Assembly: GCA_905215345.1 (NCBI GenBank)
Contig: CAJMPR010000007.1
Span: 124,001 to 188,000, forward strand
Direction: 5' to 3'
Length of the DNA: 64,000 nt
From: an uncultured bacterium
Lineage (GTDB): Bacteria; Bacteroidota; Bacteroidia; Bacteroidales; Bacteroidaceae
How positions within the stretch are numbered: the first letter of the stretch is position 1; each line of letters opens with the position of its first letter. This document shows positions 8,770-18,173 of this stretch, piece after piece. The translations under genes and the position numbers were made by a program. The notes under the pieces are model-generated. The model did no database searches, was not told the DNA's origin, and saw nothing but the letters and a program-made list of their open reading frames with translations.

Positions 8770-10062
8770 ATGATAAAGCAATATTTTACACAAGCATGGG
8801 CACAACTTCGCCAGCAACCGTTGATAAGTATGGTCAGTATAGCCGGTACGGCACTTGCCATTTTCCTTATTATGTTGGTAGTGATGATGCAGCAAGTGAA
8901 AGTAGCGCCCTTTGCTCCCGAGAGTAACCGTGATCGCTTTTTACATGTCAAATGGATGAGTATATCCAATGAGAAATGGGGGGATGGTACCAGTAACGGA
9001 CCAATGAGTGCACAGACAGGCCGTGAATGTTTCCAGACCTTGAAAACACCGGAAGCGGTTACCATATATACAGCCTTTCCGGTATCCACCCCTGTATCCT
9101 TGCCGGAACAACCGGCAACGGGAGTTGATTTGAGGCAAACGGATGATTTATTCTGGCGTGTATTTGACTTTTCTTTTATTAATGGTAAACCTTATGATAA
9201 GGCTACATTCGATGCCGGACAACCGGTGGCGGTACTTACGGAAAGTGTGGCACGCAACCTCTTTGGTACGGCGGATGCCGTCGGGCGTGAGTTTCTTTTG
9301 AGTCATGCTCCTTATCGGGTGGCAGGTGTAGTAAAAGATGTTTCTACTTTGGCTGACTGCGCTTACGGGCAGGTGTGGGTTCCTTATACATCGACCGGCA
9401 TGGACAAGAATAACTGGAATGATAATCATATGGGTTTGATGAGTTGTACCATTCTGGCACATAGTTCAAGTGATTTCTCTGCTATACGTCAGGAAGCGGA
9501 ACGCCGTAAATTGGAGTACAATACTCTTATCGGAAAAAATGGCTGGAAGTTGATTTACCGGAATCGTCCTTACGACCAGGAAAAGAGTGCCCTTGCTTTC
9601 GGTGCTAATATAGAGCCGGATGTAAATGCAGCCCGTCGCCAACGAATGATAATCTTCGCTATTCTGTTGATAGTGCCTGCCATTAATCTTTCAAGCATGA
9701 CGCAGAGCCGTTTGCGTCAGCGGGTAGCAGAGATTGGTGTGCGTCGGGCTTTCGGTAGTACGCGGATGGAATTAATGGGACAGATTATAGCGGAGAATCT
9801 GGTGGTGACTTTATTGGCGGGTATTGCAGGACTGTTGTTAAGTGTGATTTTTGCATACGTGGGTAATACCATGCTTTTCGCACAGGAGTTCAGTCAGACT
9901 TTAAATCCGCCGACAGTGGATGCCTCCATTTTACTTCATGCTTCCACCTTTGGATGGGCATTGCTCTTTTGCTTTGTGTTGAACTTGATGAGTAGTGGCT
10001 TCCCGGCTTGGAAAGCGTCTCGTATTGGAATTGTGAATGCATTGGGAGGACGATTACACTAA
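8770..10062 (+). CDS. MacB/FtsX-family ABC permease, type A, pair 3
   Basis: 430 aa. Type A features: QAWAQLRQQPLISMVSIAGT at the first helix, a periplasmic domain, and three C-terminal helices with the loop AEIGVRRAFGSTRMEL. It lies 44 bp after the DUF2807 gene and 33 bp before its B partner. Compared with pair 1, the periplasmic domain has diverged strongly while the membrane-proximal loops are kept, as expected if the pairs handle different cargo. Confidence 0.85.
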   Translation: MIKQYFTQAWAQLRQQPLISMVSIAGTALAIFLIMLVVMMQQVKVAPFAPESNRDRFLHVKWMSISNEKWGDGTSNGPMSAQTGRECFQTLKTPEAVTIYTAFPVSTPVSLPEQPATGVDLRQTDDLFWRVFDFSFINGKPYDKATFDAGQPVAVLTESVARNLFGTADAVGREFLLSHAPYRVAGVVKDVSTLADCAYGQVWVPYTSTGMDKNNWNDNHMGLMSCTILAHSSSDFSAIRQEAERRKLEYNTLIGKNGWKLIYRNRPYDQEKSALAFGANIEPDVNAARRQRMIIFAILLIVPAINLSSMTQSRLRQRVAEIGVRRAFGSTRMELMGQIIAENLVVTLLAGIAGLLLSVIFAYVGNTMLFAQEFSQTLNPPTVDASILLHASTFGWALLFCFVLNLMSSGFPAWKASRIGIVNALGGRLH

Positions 10063-10095
10063 TTTGTACTTCAACCGTAAATTGTAAACAGACAG

Positions 10096-11334
10096 ATGAC
10101 CAAGAAACTTTTAATACAGATAAAAAACGAATGGCGCAGTAATCTTTGGTTGGCATTGGAATTGCTGGTGGTGAGTGTTGTGATGTGGTTTGTAGTGGAT
10201 TACCTTTATACAAGGACAGCCACCTATCTGGAGCCACGAGGCTTTGATATCAGCCATTGCTATCTTATCGAAATGGGGAAACTTACAGATAAGAGCCCCG
10301 ATTACATACCCAATCAAACCGATGAGCAGGAAGATGGCGACATCTTGGAATTGGTGGAGCGCTTACGCCGTCGTCCGGATGTGGAGGCTGTGAGCCTTTC
10401 TCAAAATTCATATCCATACAATGGAAGTAATTCTACAGACCAGGTTTATTATGATACGCTGCGGTCGGATAACTGGACGATACGCCGGTTGGTTACTCCT
10501 GACTTTGTCCGTGTATTCCGTTATCGGGGAGCACGTGGTGAGACACCGGAACAGCTGGCTGAACTGCTGAACAATGGTGACTTCCTTGCCTCGAATAATC
10601 TTTACCGGGAGTATAACCGTCCGTTGACAGGGCTTGTAGGCCAGCAGTTCAAACTTTTTGGAGATACGATAAAGACTTATCGGTTGGGAGCTGCTTTGCA
10701 GGATGTACGTTATAATGATTATGAGCAGGCACGCGAATCCTATACTTTCCTTTATAAGATTAGCTGGTATGATCCCGGTATGGAACTTTGTGTACGCGTG
10801 AAAGAAGATCAGGACCGTGATTTTATCACTCGTTTGAAAGCAGATAGTGAGAAGCAATTCCGAATAGGGAATATTTATATTTCAGAAATTCGCTCGTTTG
10901 GTGATATTCGTCGTAACTTCCAACAAGCTTGGAGCAATGAGGTGCGTAACTACGTAATGGGTATGGGATTCTTGTTACTGAATATCTTCCTCGGGCTGTT
11001 GGGTACTTTCTGGTTCCGTACACAGCAACGCCGCTCTGAAATAGCTTTGCACAAAGCACATGGCGCAACTGATAGAAATATCTTTATCCGCTTGCTGGGT
11101 GAGGGATGGCTTCTGCTTTTACTTGTGACTCCGGTAGCATTGGTGATTGATTATAATCTGGCAAATATGGAACTGAACTCTTGGCGGAACGGAACCACTC
11201 TTGAATGGGATCGTTTATTGCTTTGCGCTGTAATCAGTTTCTTGATGATTGCATTGATGATTGCCGTCGGTATAGGTATCCCTGCATACAAAGCAATGAA
11301 GGTGCAACCGGCCGATGCATTGCACGACGAGTAA
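10096..11334 (+). CDS. MacB/FtsX-family ABC permease, type B, pair 3
   Basis: 412 aa, the shortest of the eight permeases. Type B marks: SNLWLALELLVVSVVMW at helix 1, GTFWFRTQQRRSEIALHKAHG after helix 2 and a VQPADALHDE tail. It is closest to the pair 4 B copy at 12701: both have the periplasmic stretch LVERLRRRPDVEAVSLSQN or a near match. Pairs 3 and 4 are therefore probably a recent duplication. Confidence 0.85.
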   Translation: MTKKLLIQIKNEWRSNLWLALELLVVSVVMWFVVDYLYTRTATYLEPRGFDISHCYLIEMGKLTDKSPDYIPNQTDEQEDGDILELVERLRRRPDVEAVSLSQNSYPYNGSNSTDQVYYDTLRSDNWTIRRLVTPDFVRVFRYRGARGETPEQLAELLNNGDFLASNNLYREYNRPLTGLVGQQFKLFGDTIKTYRLGAALQDVRYNDYEQARESYTFLYKISWYDPGMELCVRVKEDQDRDFITRLKADSEKQFRIGNIYISEIRSFGDIRRNFQQAWSNEVRNYVMGMGFLLLNIFLGLLGTFWFRTQQRRSEIALHKAHGATDRNIFIRLLGEGWLLLLLVTPVALVIDYNLANMELNSWRNGTTLEWDRLLLCAVISFLMIALMIAVGIGIPAYKAMKVQPADALHDE

Positions 11335-11419
11335 ATGGTTAATATAATTGTATTAATACAGTTCTGCTTTTGTTGCTTGACTAATTAATACTTAATATCT
11401 AATATTTAATATCTAAAAT

Positions 11420-12700
11420 ATGCTCCGTCTTTATTTTCAACAGGCTCTTTTCCATTTGCGTGAGAATCCTATTATAACTTGGGTTTCTATTTTGGGAACG
11501 GCTTTATCCATTTGTATGATTATGGTACTTGTCATTACCTTTCAGGTACGGCTTGTGGATTGCGAACCCGAAGTGAATCGTAGCCGTTCCTTGTATGTAT
11601 CTGCCATGTCTGTCAAAAATAAGGGCGATAATAATGACCGTTCATCCAATGCCCGGATGTCTGTCCGTACAGGGAAAGAGTGCTTCAAGCCACTCACTAC
11701 GGCTGAAGCCGTCACGTTGATTTCACTTCCTGAAAAGGTGCGTGTCTCACTGTCTGTAGGTAATAAAACTACAGCTGATATGATTCAGACGGATGAGTCC
11801 TTCTGGCATATTTTCAAGTTTCGTTTCCTTAGTGGAAAGGCATTCTCAAAAGCCGAAAGTGATGCCGGATTACCTCGGGTGGTACTTTCTGCTACTGTGG
11901 CACGTCGTCTTTTCGGTACAACGGATATAATAGGGAAGGTGATACAGCTGAACCAGGTGGATTATACCGTTACCGGTGTTGTAGCGGATGTGTCTGTCCT
12001 TGCAACATCCGCTTATGCGCAAGTATGGATACCCTATAATTCTACAGATATTTCTAAATTGTCATGGTGGGATGACACGATGGGACAGATGCGTGCCGTT
12101 ATTCTGGCTTATTCTAATCGGGATTTTCCTGCTATCCGTATGGAAGTGGAACAGCTTCGTATTAAATATAATGAGGGACTGCGTGATTCCGAAGTTTTTT
12201 ATCGCGGGCAACCCGATGAGCAGTTTACAAATCTATATCGTAAATGGAGTGATGTTCCTGATACGAACGCCGTCATTTTACGCTACATACTTGTTATTGC
12301 TATTTTATTGATAGTACCGGCAATCAACTTAAGTAGTATGACGCTCTCAAGGATGCGTCGCCGTATGACAGAGATCGGTGTACGTAAAGCATTCGGTGCT
12401 ACGGGTGGAGAGTTGATGCGTCAGGTGTTTTTTGAAAATCTGTTATTAACTTTGTTTGCCGGTGTCCTCGGGCTTACATTGAGTTATGCGGCTACTTTTA
12501 TGCTGAACGGTTTCTTGTTCAATAATAGTTCTAATGCTTATCTTAGCGGAGAAACAACTTTAACACCGGGTATGCTACTCTCTCCTTGGGCATTTGTAGC
12601 CGCTTTGGGCTTCTGTTTGTTGATGAACCTTCTTTCTGCAGGAATACCGGCATGGAGAGCATCGAGGATGAATATTACAGATGCAATTAATCAAAGATAA
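11420..12700 (+). CDS. MacB/FtsX-family ABC permease, type A, pair 4
   Basis: 426 aa. Type A marks: FHLRENPIITWVSILGTALSI at the first helix, the NRSRSLYVSAM segment shared with pair 2, and the loop TEIGVRKAFGATGGEL. The 85-bp gap before it holds only AT-rich repeats (TTAATATCTAATATTTAATA), so read-through from pair 3 is likely. The stop codon at 12698-12700 abuts the next start directly. Confidence 0.85.
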   Translation: MLRLYFQQALFHLRENPIITWVSILGTALSICMIMVLVITFQVRLVDCEPEVNRSRSLYVSAMSVKNKGDNNDRSSNARMSVRTGKECFKPLTTAEAVTLISLPEKVRVSLSVGNKTTADMIQTDESFWHIFKFRFLSGKAFSKAESDAGLPRVVLSATVARRLFGTTDIIGKVIQLNQVDYTVTGVVADVSVLATSAYAQVWIPYNSTDISKLSWWDDTMGQMRAVILAYSNRDFPAIRMEVEQLRIKYNEGLRDSEVFYRGQPDEQFTNLYRKWSDVPDTNAVILRYILVIAILLIVPAINLSSMTLSRMRRRMTEIGVRKAFGATGGELMRQVFFENLLLTLFAGVLGLTLSYAATFMLNGFLFNNSSNAYLSGETTLTPGMLLSPWAFVAALGFCLLMNLLSAGIPAWRASRMNITDAINQR

Positions 12701-13978
12701 ATGATGAATATGAAAACAATACTCAAACAAATAAGAAGCGAGTGGCATAGTAATTTCTTCCTTTTTGTGGAGTTACTGTTAGTCTTTGTTGTGCTGTGGT
12801 ATATTGTGGACTGGACTCTCGTTACTACCCGCGTTTATTTTGCTCCTATGGGTTTTGATACGGAACATTGCTATGAGATTACCGTTAGTAAACTTACTCC
12901 ACAGTCTGCCGCTTATAATCCCGACTTAACTACCGATAATGATATGGAAGATTTGCTTCAACTTGTTGAACGCTTGCGGCATCGTCCCGGGGTGGAAGCC
13001 GCTACCCTTTCACAAAATTGTTATCCCTATAATGAAGGCAGTAACGGTATTGACATCGGCATTGATACTGTCGTGATAAAAGCTCATCTCCTTTGGGTAG
13101 GTCCGGATTTCTTTCGTGTCTTCCGCTATGCAGCCACTGACGAGGCTGAATTTGATAAAATGGCAGCGGCTCTACGTAATAATAACATTGTTGTATCTTC
13201 TAATTTAGCCTTTGAGTATCCAGAGCTAAAGTTGAATGATGCTGCATCGTTGCAACGCCAAGAAGTAATGTTGCTGAATTTCGGAGATAGTGTTCATAGA
13301 CGTATCGGAGCGGTAGGTTCACCTGTGCGCTGGTCGCATTTCTATACTTCGGAAGAGTGGGGAGGTTCATTTGCAGCTCTTCATCTCGATATTGATAGGA
13401 TGAAGCAATATGGTGATCCCCGTTATCTAAATCTCAGTATTCGTGTCACTCCGGAAGAAGACCATGATTTTATGAACCGTCTGATGAATGATGCAGACCG
13501 TCTCTATCGGATAGGCAATCTATACCTGCTTAATATATCTTCTTTTGATGATTTGCAGGAATTCAGTGAGTTGGAAGATATGAATGAACTGAAGACACAG
13601 CTTTGTGTACTTGGTTTCCTCATGTTAAATATATTCTTGGGCGTTATCGGAACATTCTGGTTCCGTACACAGCAAAGACGCAAAGAAGTGGCATTACGTA
13701 TGGCATTGGGAAGTAGTCGCCAAGGTATCTTTTCGCGACTGATGTCCGAAGGAGTGCTATTGCTGACTCTGGCTGCTGTACCCGCTGCCGTCATAGCCTT
13801 TAATGTAGGAGTTGCAGAACTGGTTAGTGTCGATAAAATGCCTTTTGATACCGTACGTTTCTTTTCAGGTATCGGAGTGACATGGGTACTTATGGCATTG
13901 ATGATAGTTGCTGGCATCTGGTATCCTGCACGGGGTGCAATGAATATACATCCTGCTGACGCATTACATGATGAATGA
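12701..13978 (+). CDS. MacB/FtsX-family ABC permease, type B, pair 4
   Basis: 425 aa if the ATG touching the previous stop is used. ATGs at 12704 and 12710 are equally possible, and direct abutment suggests translational coupling. Type B marks: SNFFLFVELLLVFVVLW, GTFWFRTQQRRKEVALRMALG and the tail IHPADALHDE. It ends the permease run. About 40 bp later a separate promoter drives the sensor kinase gene. Confidence 0.85.
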   Translation: MMNMKTILKQIRSEWHSNFFLFVELLLVFVVLWYIVDWTLVTTRVYFAPMGFDTEHCYEITVSKLTPQSAAYNPDLTTDNDMEDLLQLVERLRHRPGVEAATLSQNCYPYNEGSNGIDIGIDTVVIKAHLLWVGPDFFRVFRYAATDEAEFDKMAAALRNNNIVVSSNLAFEYPELKLNDAASLQRQEVMLLNFGDSVHRRIGAVGSPVRWSHFYTSEEWGGSFAALHLDIDRMKQYGDPRYLNLSIRVTPEEDHDFMNRLMNDADRLYRIGNLYLLNISSFDDLQEFSELEDMNELKTQLCVLGFLMLNIFLGVIGTFWFRTQQRRKEVALRMALGSSRQGIFSRLMSEGVLLLTLAAVPAAVIAFNVGVAELVSVDKMPFDTVRFFSGIGVTWVLMALMIVAGIWYPARGAMNIHPADALHDE

Positions 13979-14019
13979 TGTTTTTTGTGGAAATAGGTGT
14001 AATTTCTCAATATAACTTG

Positions 14020-14027
14020 TATATTTG
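14020..14027 (+). promoter_or_regulatory. -7 promoter element of the sensor kinase gene
   Basis: TATATTTG fits the Bacteroidota -7 consensus TAnnTTTG and lies 43 bp upstream of the ATG at 14070. It overlaps an upstream ATG at 14025, which argues that the downstream ATG is the true start. No good -33 TTTG is seen. Confidence 0.55.
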
Positions 14028-14069
14028 CGTGACTTTAAAGAAGTTTCGCAGACAATCCGGAATAAAAAT

Positions 14070-16682
14070 ATGAGAAAACACCTTTTATTTATATGGTCGT
14101 TAGTTATCTTATGCTTGGCATCAGGAGCGCTTGTGGCCGCGGAAAAAACTTATAATATACTCTTTATACAATCATATACGAACAAAACTCCTTGGCATAA
14201 TGATTTGACTCAGGGATTGCGGAATGGTTTGAAAAAAGGGGGAATAAAGGCGAATGTCGTCACAGAGTATCTGAATGCCGATTATTGGACCTTTGCTTCG
14301 GAGTGTATTATTATGCGTCGTATGTGCGAACGGGCTCGTCAACGCAATACTGATTTGATTGTCACTTCCAGTGATGAAGCATTCTTCACGTTGACACATT
14401 GTGGTGATTCATTACCCTATCAGCTACCTGTAGTTGTTTCCGGTATAAAGTTTCCTGATAGAGAGTTACTGGATAAGATGCCCAATGTATGTGGATATAT
14501 GGTGGAACCGGATTTTGAAGCGATATTCCAGGAAGCCCATCGCGTATTCCCTTCCCGTACGGAAGTTGTGTGTTTGTCTGACAGCAGTTTTCTGAGTCGC
14601 ACAGGCGTGAAACAAATGGAAAGAGCCTGGCATCGTTTTAAGAAACAGTATCCTGAATATAACTGGAAAAGGCTGAATGTGCAGTCTCAGGCTCCCAATT
14701 CAATAATTGCTTCTATCTGTTATGAATATAATGCATATAATCGCATTGTAATTGTTCCCAAATGGACACCTTTCCTTTCTTTTATTGGAAAAAACTCGAA
14801 AGCTCCGGTATTTGCTTGTCAGAATCTGGCTCTTACTAACGGAGTTTTCTGTGTATATGATGCGGAGCCTGCTCAAGGAACGATGGCTGCGGGTAAGCGT
14901 GCGGCACAGGTTTTGAAAGGGGCTTCACCGTCTTCTTTCGGTGTTATTGAGCTGGGAGGTAGATTATTGTATGACTATAAGCAATTGGAGTTTTTCCATG
15001 TAGATACTAAAGTAGTAGAAAACCAAGGGGTTATTCTTAATATTCCTTTGATAGAGCGTTACCGGGGCTGGTTTGTCCTTTTTTATTCGGTAGTAGTAGG
15101 TGCACTTATCCTTCTGGTTATCTGGTTATATCGGAGTAACCGCCGTGAGTCGCGCCGACGAATACATGCGCAGACCCGTTTGCTGGTACAACACCGTTTA
15201 GTGGAACAGCGGGATGAATTTGATAAGATATTTTGTTCCATCCGTGACGGTTTAATTACGTATGATACGGATTTACGTATTCATTTCGTAAATCGTGCTT
15301 TGATGATGATGCTGGGGTTATCACCCGAGACGCATACTGCACGTTTTTATGAAGGGCAGATTGCCGGCTCAATTTTTCGTATTTACAAGAATGGTGACAA
15401 TATTCTACATGACTTGCTGAAGAAAGTTTTGCGGGATAAGGAACCTGTCGTTATACCTGAGCAGGTTTTCATGCAGGAAAATTTGAAAGGTACATATTTT
15501 CCCGTTTCCGGTGAAGTAGTACCTATCTTCTCAAAGGATAAGTTGACGGGGATGGCTATCGTATGCCGTAATATATCCGAAGAAGAGATGCAGAAACGTT
15601 TCTTCAATATGGCAGTGGAAGAAAGTTCCATCTATCCGTGGCAGTATGATACCCGTATGAACTGTTTTCATTTCCCTGACGGATTGTTGCAGCGTTTTAA
15701 CTGTTATGATAATACGGATTATATTTCCAGAGAAGGGTTGGATCAAATGGTTCATCCGGAAGATATAGAACGTTCACGCAAGCATTTTGACTCTATATTG
15801 TTGGGGCATGAACCTAACTCCCGTATGAATTTCCGTTTGCAGAATGCAGATGGCGGATATGAATGGTGGGAATTCCGTAGTACGGCTTATGACGGTTTGA
15901 CAGCGGATGCACCGTATATGGTGTTAGGAGTCTGTCAGAGTATTCAGCGTTACAAGGATACGGAAGAAGAGTTAATTGCAGCTCGTGATCAGGCTTTACA
16001 AGCTGATAAACTGAAGTCTGCATTCCTTGCGAACATGAGCCATGAAATACGTACTCCGTTAAATGCAATTGTCGGCTTTTCGGATTTGTTGAAAGACTTG
16101 GATGCTTTTTCTTCTGAAGAAGTGAAACAATTTGTTGAAACGATTAATACCAATTGTACATTATTGCTGGCTTTGATTAATGACATCCTGGATCTTTCAC
16201 GCATCGAATCGGGTACGATGGATTTCCAGTTCTCATCTTATAACCTTACGTTTATAATGCAACAGGTTTATGACTCTCAACGATTGAGTATGCCGAAGGG
16301 GGTGGAACTACGTACTGACTTACCGGAAGGAACCGGTAAATATGTGATTACGGACTCGGTACGTTTGAAACAAGTTGTTAATAATTTCATTAATAACGCC
16401 AAGAAGTTTACTACTCATGGCAGTATAACTTTCGGATATAAAATAGAAGAAGCGGGTTATACTACGGTCTTTGTAGAAGATACAGGAACTGGTATTTCTG
16501 AGGAAGCTCAAAAGCATATCTTTGAACGTTTTTATAAAGCAGACAGCTTTACGCAAGGTGCCGGATTGGGACTAAGTATCTGTTTGACGATTGTGGAACG
16601 TTTGCGCGGAACTATCTCAGTATCTTCTGAATTAAAAAAGGGAACCCGTTTTGAAGTACGGATTCCCGATATGAATGAATAA
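14070..16682 (+). CDS. Membrane sensor histidine kinase with periplasmic ABC-type binding domain
   Basis: 870 aa. A signal/anchor helix (about 3-22) is followed by a periplasmic region (about 26-325) resembling the ABC substrate-binding domain family ABC_sub_bind. A second helix lies at about 333-355. Two PAS-like segments lie between about 375 and 640. The HisKA box SHEIRTPLNAIVGFSDLL is near 657 with an intact phospho-acceptor His. The ATPase N-box is NNFINNAKKFT near 770, and DTGTGIS and GAGLGLSI follow. The protein ends soon after, so it has no receiver and is a classical kinase, not a hybrid. No response regulator lies nearby. Its place after the efflux operon suggests that it senses a solute linked to the pump, but this is inference. 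Confidence 0.85.
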   Translation: MRKHLLFIWSLVILCLASGALVAAEKTYNILFIQSYTNKTPWHNDLTQGLRNGLKKGGIKANVVTEYLNADYWTFASECIIMRRMCERARQRNTDLIVTSSDEAFFTLTHCGDSLPYQLPVVVSGIKFPDRELLDKMPNVCGYMVEPDFEAIFQEAHRVFPSRTEVVCLSDSSFLSRTGVKQMERAWHRFKKQYPEYNWKRLNVQSQAPNSIIASICYEYNAYNRIVIVPKWTPFLSFIGKNSKAPVFACQNLALTNGVFCVYDAEPAQGTMAAGKRAAQVLKGASPSSFGVIELGGRLLYDYKQLEFFHVDTKVVENQGVILNIPLIERYRGWFVLFYSVVVGALILLVIWLYRSNRRESRRRIHAQTRLLVQHRLVEQRDEFDKIFCSIRDGLITYDTDLRIHFVNRALMMMLGLSPETHTARFYEGQIAGSIFRIYKNGDNILHDLLKKVLRDKEPVVIPEQVFMQENLKGTYFPVSGEVVPIFSKDKLTGMAIVCRNISEEEMQKRFFNMAVEESSIYPWQYDTRMNCFHFPDGLLQRFNCYDNTDYISREGLDQMVHPEDIERSRKHFDSILLGHEPNSRMNFRLQNADGGYEWWEFRSTAYDGLTADAPYMVLGVCQSIQRYKDTEEELIAARDQALQADKLKSAFLANMSHEIRTPLNAIVGFSDLLKDLDAFSSEEVKQFVETINTNCTLLLALINDILDLSRIESGTMDFQFSSYNLTFIMQQVYDSQRLSMPKGVELRTDLPEGTGKYVITDSVRLKQVVNNFINNAKKFTTHGSITFGYKIEEAGYTTVFVEDTGTGISEEAQKHIFERFYKADSFTQGAGLGLSICLTIVERLRGTISVSSELKKGTRFEVRIPDMNE

Positions 16683-16692
16683 AGGAATGTTC

Positions 16693-17928
16693 TTATTCTA
16701 TCCGTTTACAAGCGTTTGCCTGTAGAAATTCATCGAGCATTTGTTCATAATTTCCATGTAACAGGATATGGTGATTACCCAATGGGTTCTTTAAAAAGTA
16801 TTCCGCAGGAGTATTCATCTTTATACGCACCTGCGTACGGCACATATTGATATAATTGGTGTTTTCAGTTAGAGTACCTGTACTCAGGTAATATTCATCC
16901 AGACATTCTCCGCCACACTTCACAATTGTTATATCACCGGTAGGCAGAATGCCCTGAATGCCGATACCACTTTCTGTCTCAAAGTGATTGCGGATAATGA
17001 ACTGCTCGGTTTGTGCGAAACCAATCGTACAATGTGCTAATATAATTTCATTGGTACGCGAATTAATCATGGATGGGTTAGCCATAAAAGTAGGCTTTCC
17101 GGTAAGTACTCTGATGGCGAGCATGGTAAAGATAGACTGCAAATCTCCTTCGCATCCGGCAATAATACCCTCATCATTCAATAAGGCAAGTGCCAGGCAA
17201 CCGGTCGTTCCTGTCTGGTCTATTAATCGGAAACAACTCAGAGTCAAGGCGCTCAAATGTTCTTCGTCAACAATCTTTCGAATGGCGCGATATAGACGCA
17301 TGGCCTTTATCATATCCTCCGGTGATGCTTCGCGGCATGCAAGTGCTCTTCCGGCAAGACGGGCACATACTTCACCCACTTCGTCGTCGGTAATTTGCTC
17401 ATAATATTCGTAAATACGTTCCAGGGAGACATCCGTATATTCCACTCCCCAACGACGTTTTGCCAGCAGATAGTCCACATTGCTGGCGATTAGCCAGTTC
17501 GACGGGGTACCTATTACTCCGATACGCATACCGAAGAGACTACGTTGAGCCATGAAATTACTGTGTAATACGAAGATACGCTTTATAATTTCAGATAACT
17601 CTCCATGCAGAATCTCGCTTTTCATACCTCTGCCACGTAGCCAAGAAGAAATTTCAAGAGCCGCTGCAAGAGAATTCTGCATACCGTCCGCCAGTATAAT
17701 AGCAGGGCGGGGGAGAGACTCGAAGTGTTGGATGACCAGCCGCTCAACTCCTCCTGTAGCAATAAAAAGAATGCTGAAATCGTTAGGAGTTAGTTTGCTG
17801 ATGTCTTGATAATCTATGAAATTGACGGTGAAGTATTTTTCCAACTCGGTCAATATGATCTCATGTGAACTGCGAACAGATGCTTGCCTATGTAAGAGAG
17901 AAGCAAAAGTTATTAGGTTTATAACCAT
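16693..17928 (-). CDS. L-fucose/D-arabinose isomerase-like protein
   Basis: 411 aa. The whole length looks like the fold of the fucose/arabinose isomerase superfamily, with RIGVIGTPSNWLIAS near residue 132 and the later CEGDLQSIFTMLA and HCTIGFA segments matching the central and C-terminal isomerase domains. In true isomerases a Glu, an Asp and a His bind Mn2+; E and H candidates are visible (CEGD, AHCTIGF). The sequence is well short of L-fucose isomerase (about 590 aa), so a divergent member is likely and its substrate is unknown. It converges with the kinase gene, with only 10 bp between the two stops. A -7 element TATCTTTG lies on the minus strand at 17996-18003. Confidence 0.6.
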   Translation of the reverse strand: MVINLITFASLLHRQASVRSSHEIILTELEKYFTVNFIDYQDISKLTPNDFSILFIATGGVERLVIQHFESLPRPAIILADGMQNSLAAALEISSWLRGRGMKSEILHGELSEIIKRIFVLHSNFMAQRSLFGMRIGVIGTPSNWLIASNVDYLLAKRRWGVEYTDVSLERIYEYYEQITDDEVGEVCARLAGRALACREASPEDMIKAMRLYRAIRKIVDEEHLSALTLSCFRLIDQTGTTGCLALALLNDEGIIAGCEGDLQSIFTMLAIRVLTGKPTFMANPSMINSRTNEIILAHCTIGFAQTEQFIIRNHFETESGIGIQGILPTGDITIVKCGGECLDEYYLSTGTLTENTNYINMCRTQVRIKMNTPAEYFLKNPLGNHHILLHGNYEQMLDEFLQANACKRIE

Positions 17929-17995
17929 GGTATTATATACAGTTTATAATAGTTTACGATAAAACGGCTGAGGGAGACCGCTTGTTTACTATATT

Positions 17996-18003
17996 CAAAG
18001 ATA
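17996..18003 (-). promoter_or_regulatory. -7 promoter element of the isomerase-like gene
   Basis: On the minus strand this reads TATCTTTG, a perfect match to TAnnTTTG, about 68 bp before the ATG at 17928. The -33 region is not clear. Confidence 0.6.
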
Positions 18004-18076
18004 CAAGATTCTTTTTAAATAGCATAGTGTTTTTAATATAGATAAGGTTTTTAAAGTTTTTATGTCTTTGCTTCCC

Positions 18077-18104
18077 TTTGGTATCAAATAAATCACTACA
18101 TTTG
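18077..18104 (+). promoter_or_regulatory. Promoter of the aminotransferase gene
   Basis: TTTG at 18077-18080 and TACATTTG at 18097-18104 match the -33 and -7 elements, with a spacing (16 nt) a little shorter than usual. The start codon is at 18174. Confidence 0.5.
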
Positions 18105-18173
18105 CGGCTTAAATGATAATATGATAGTTTAATCAATCATAAATCGTAAATCGTTAAATTGTAAATCAAACTC

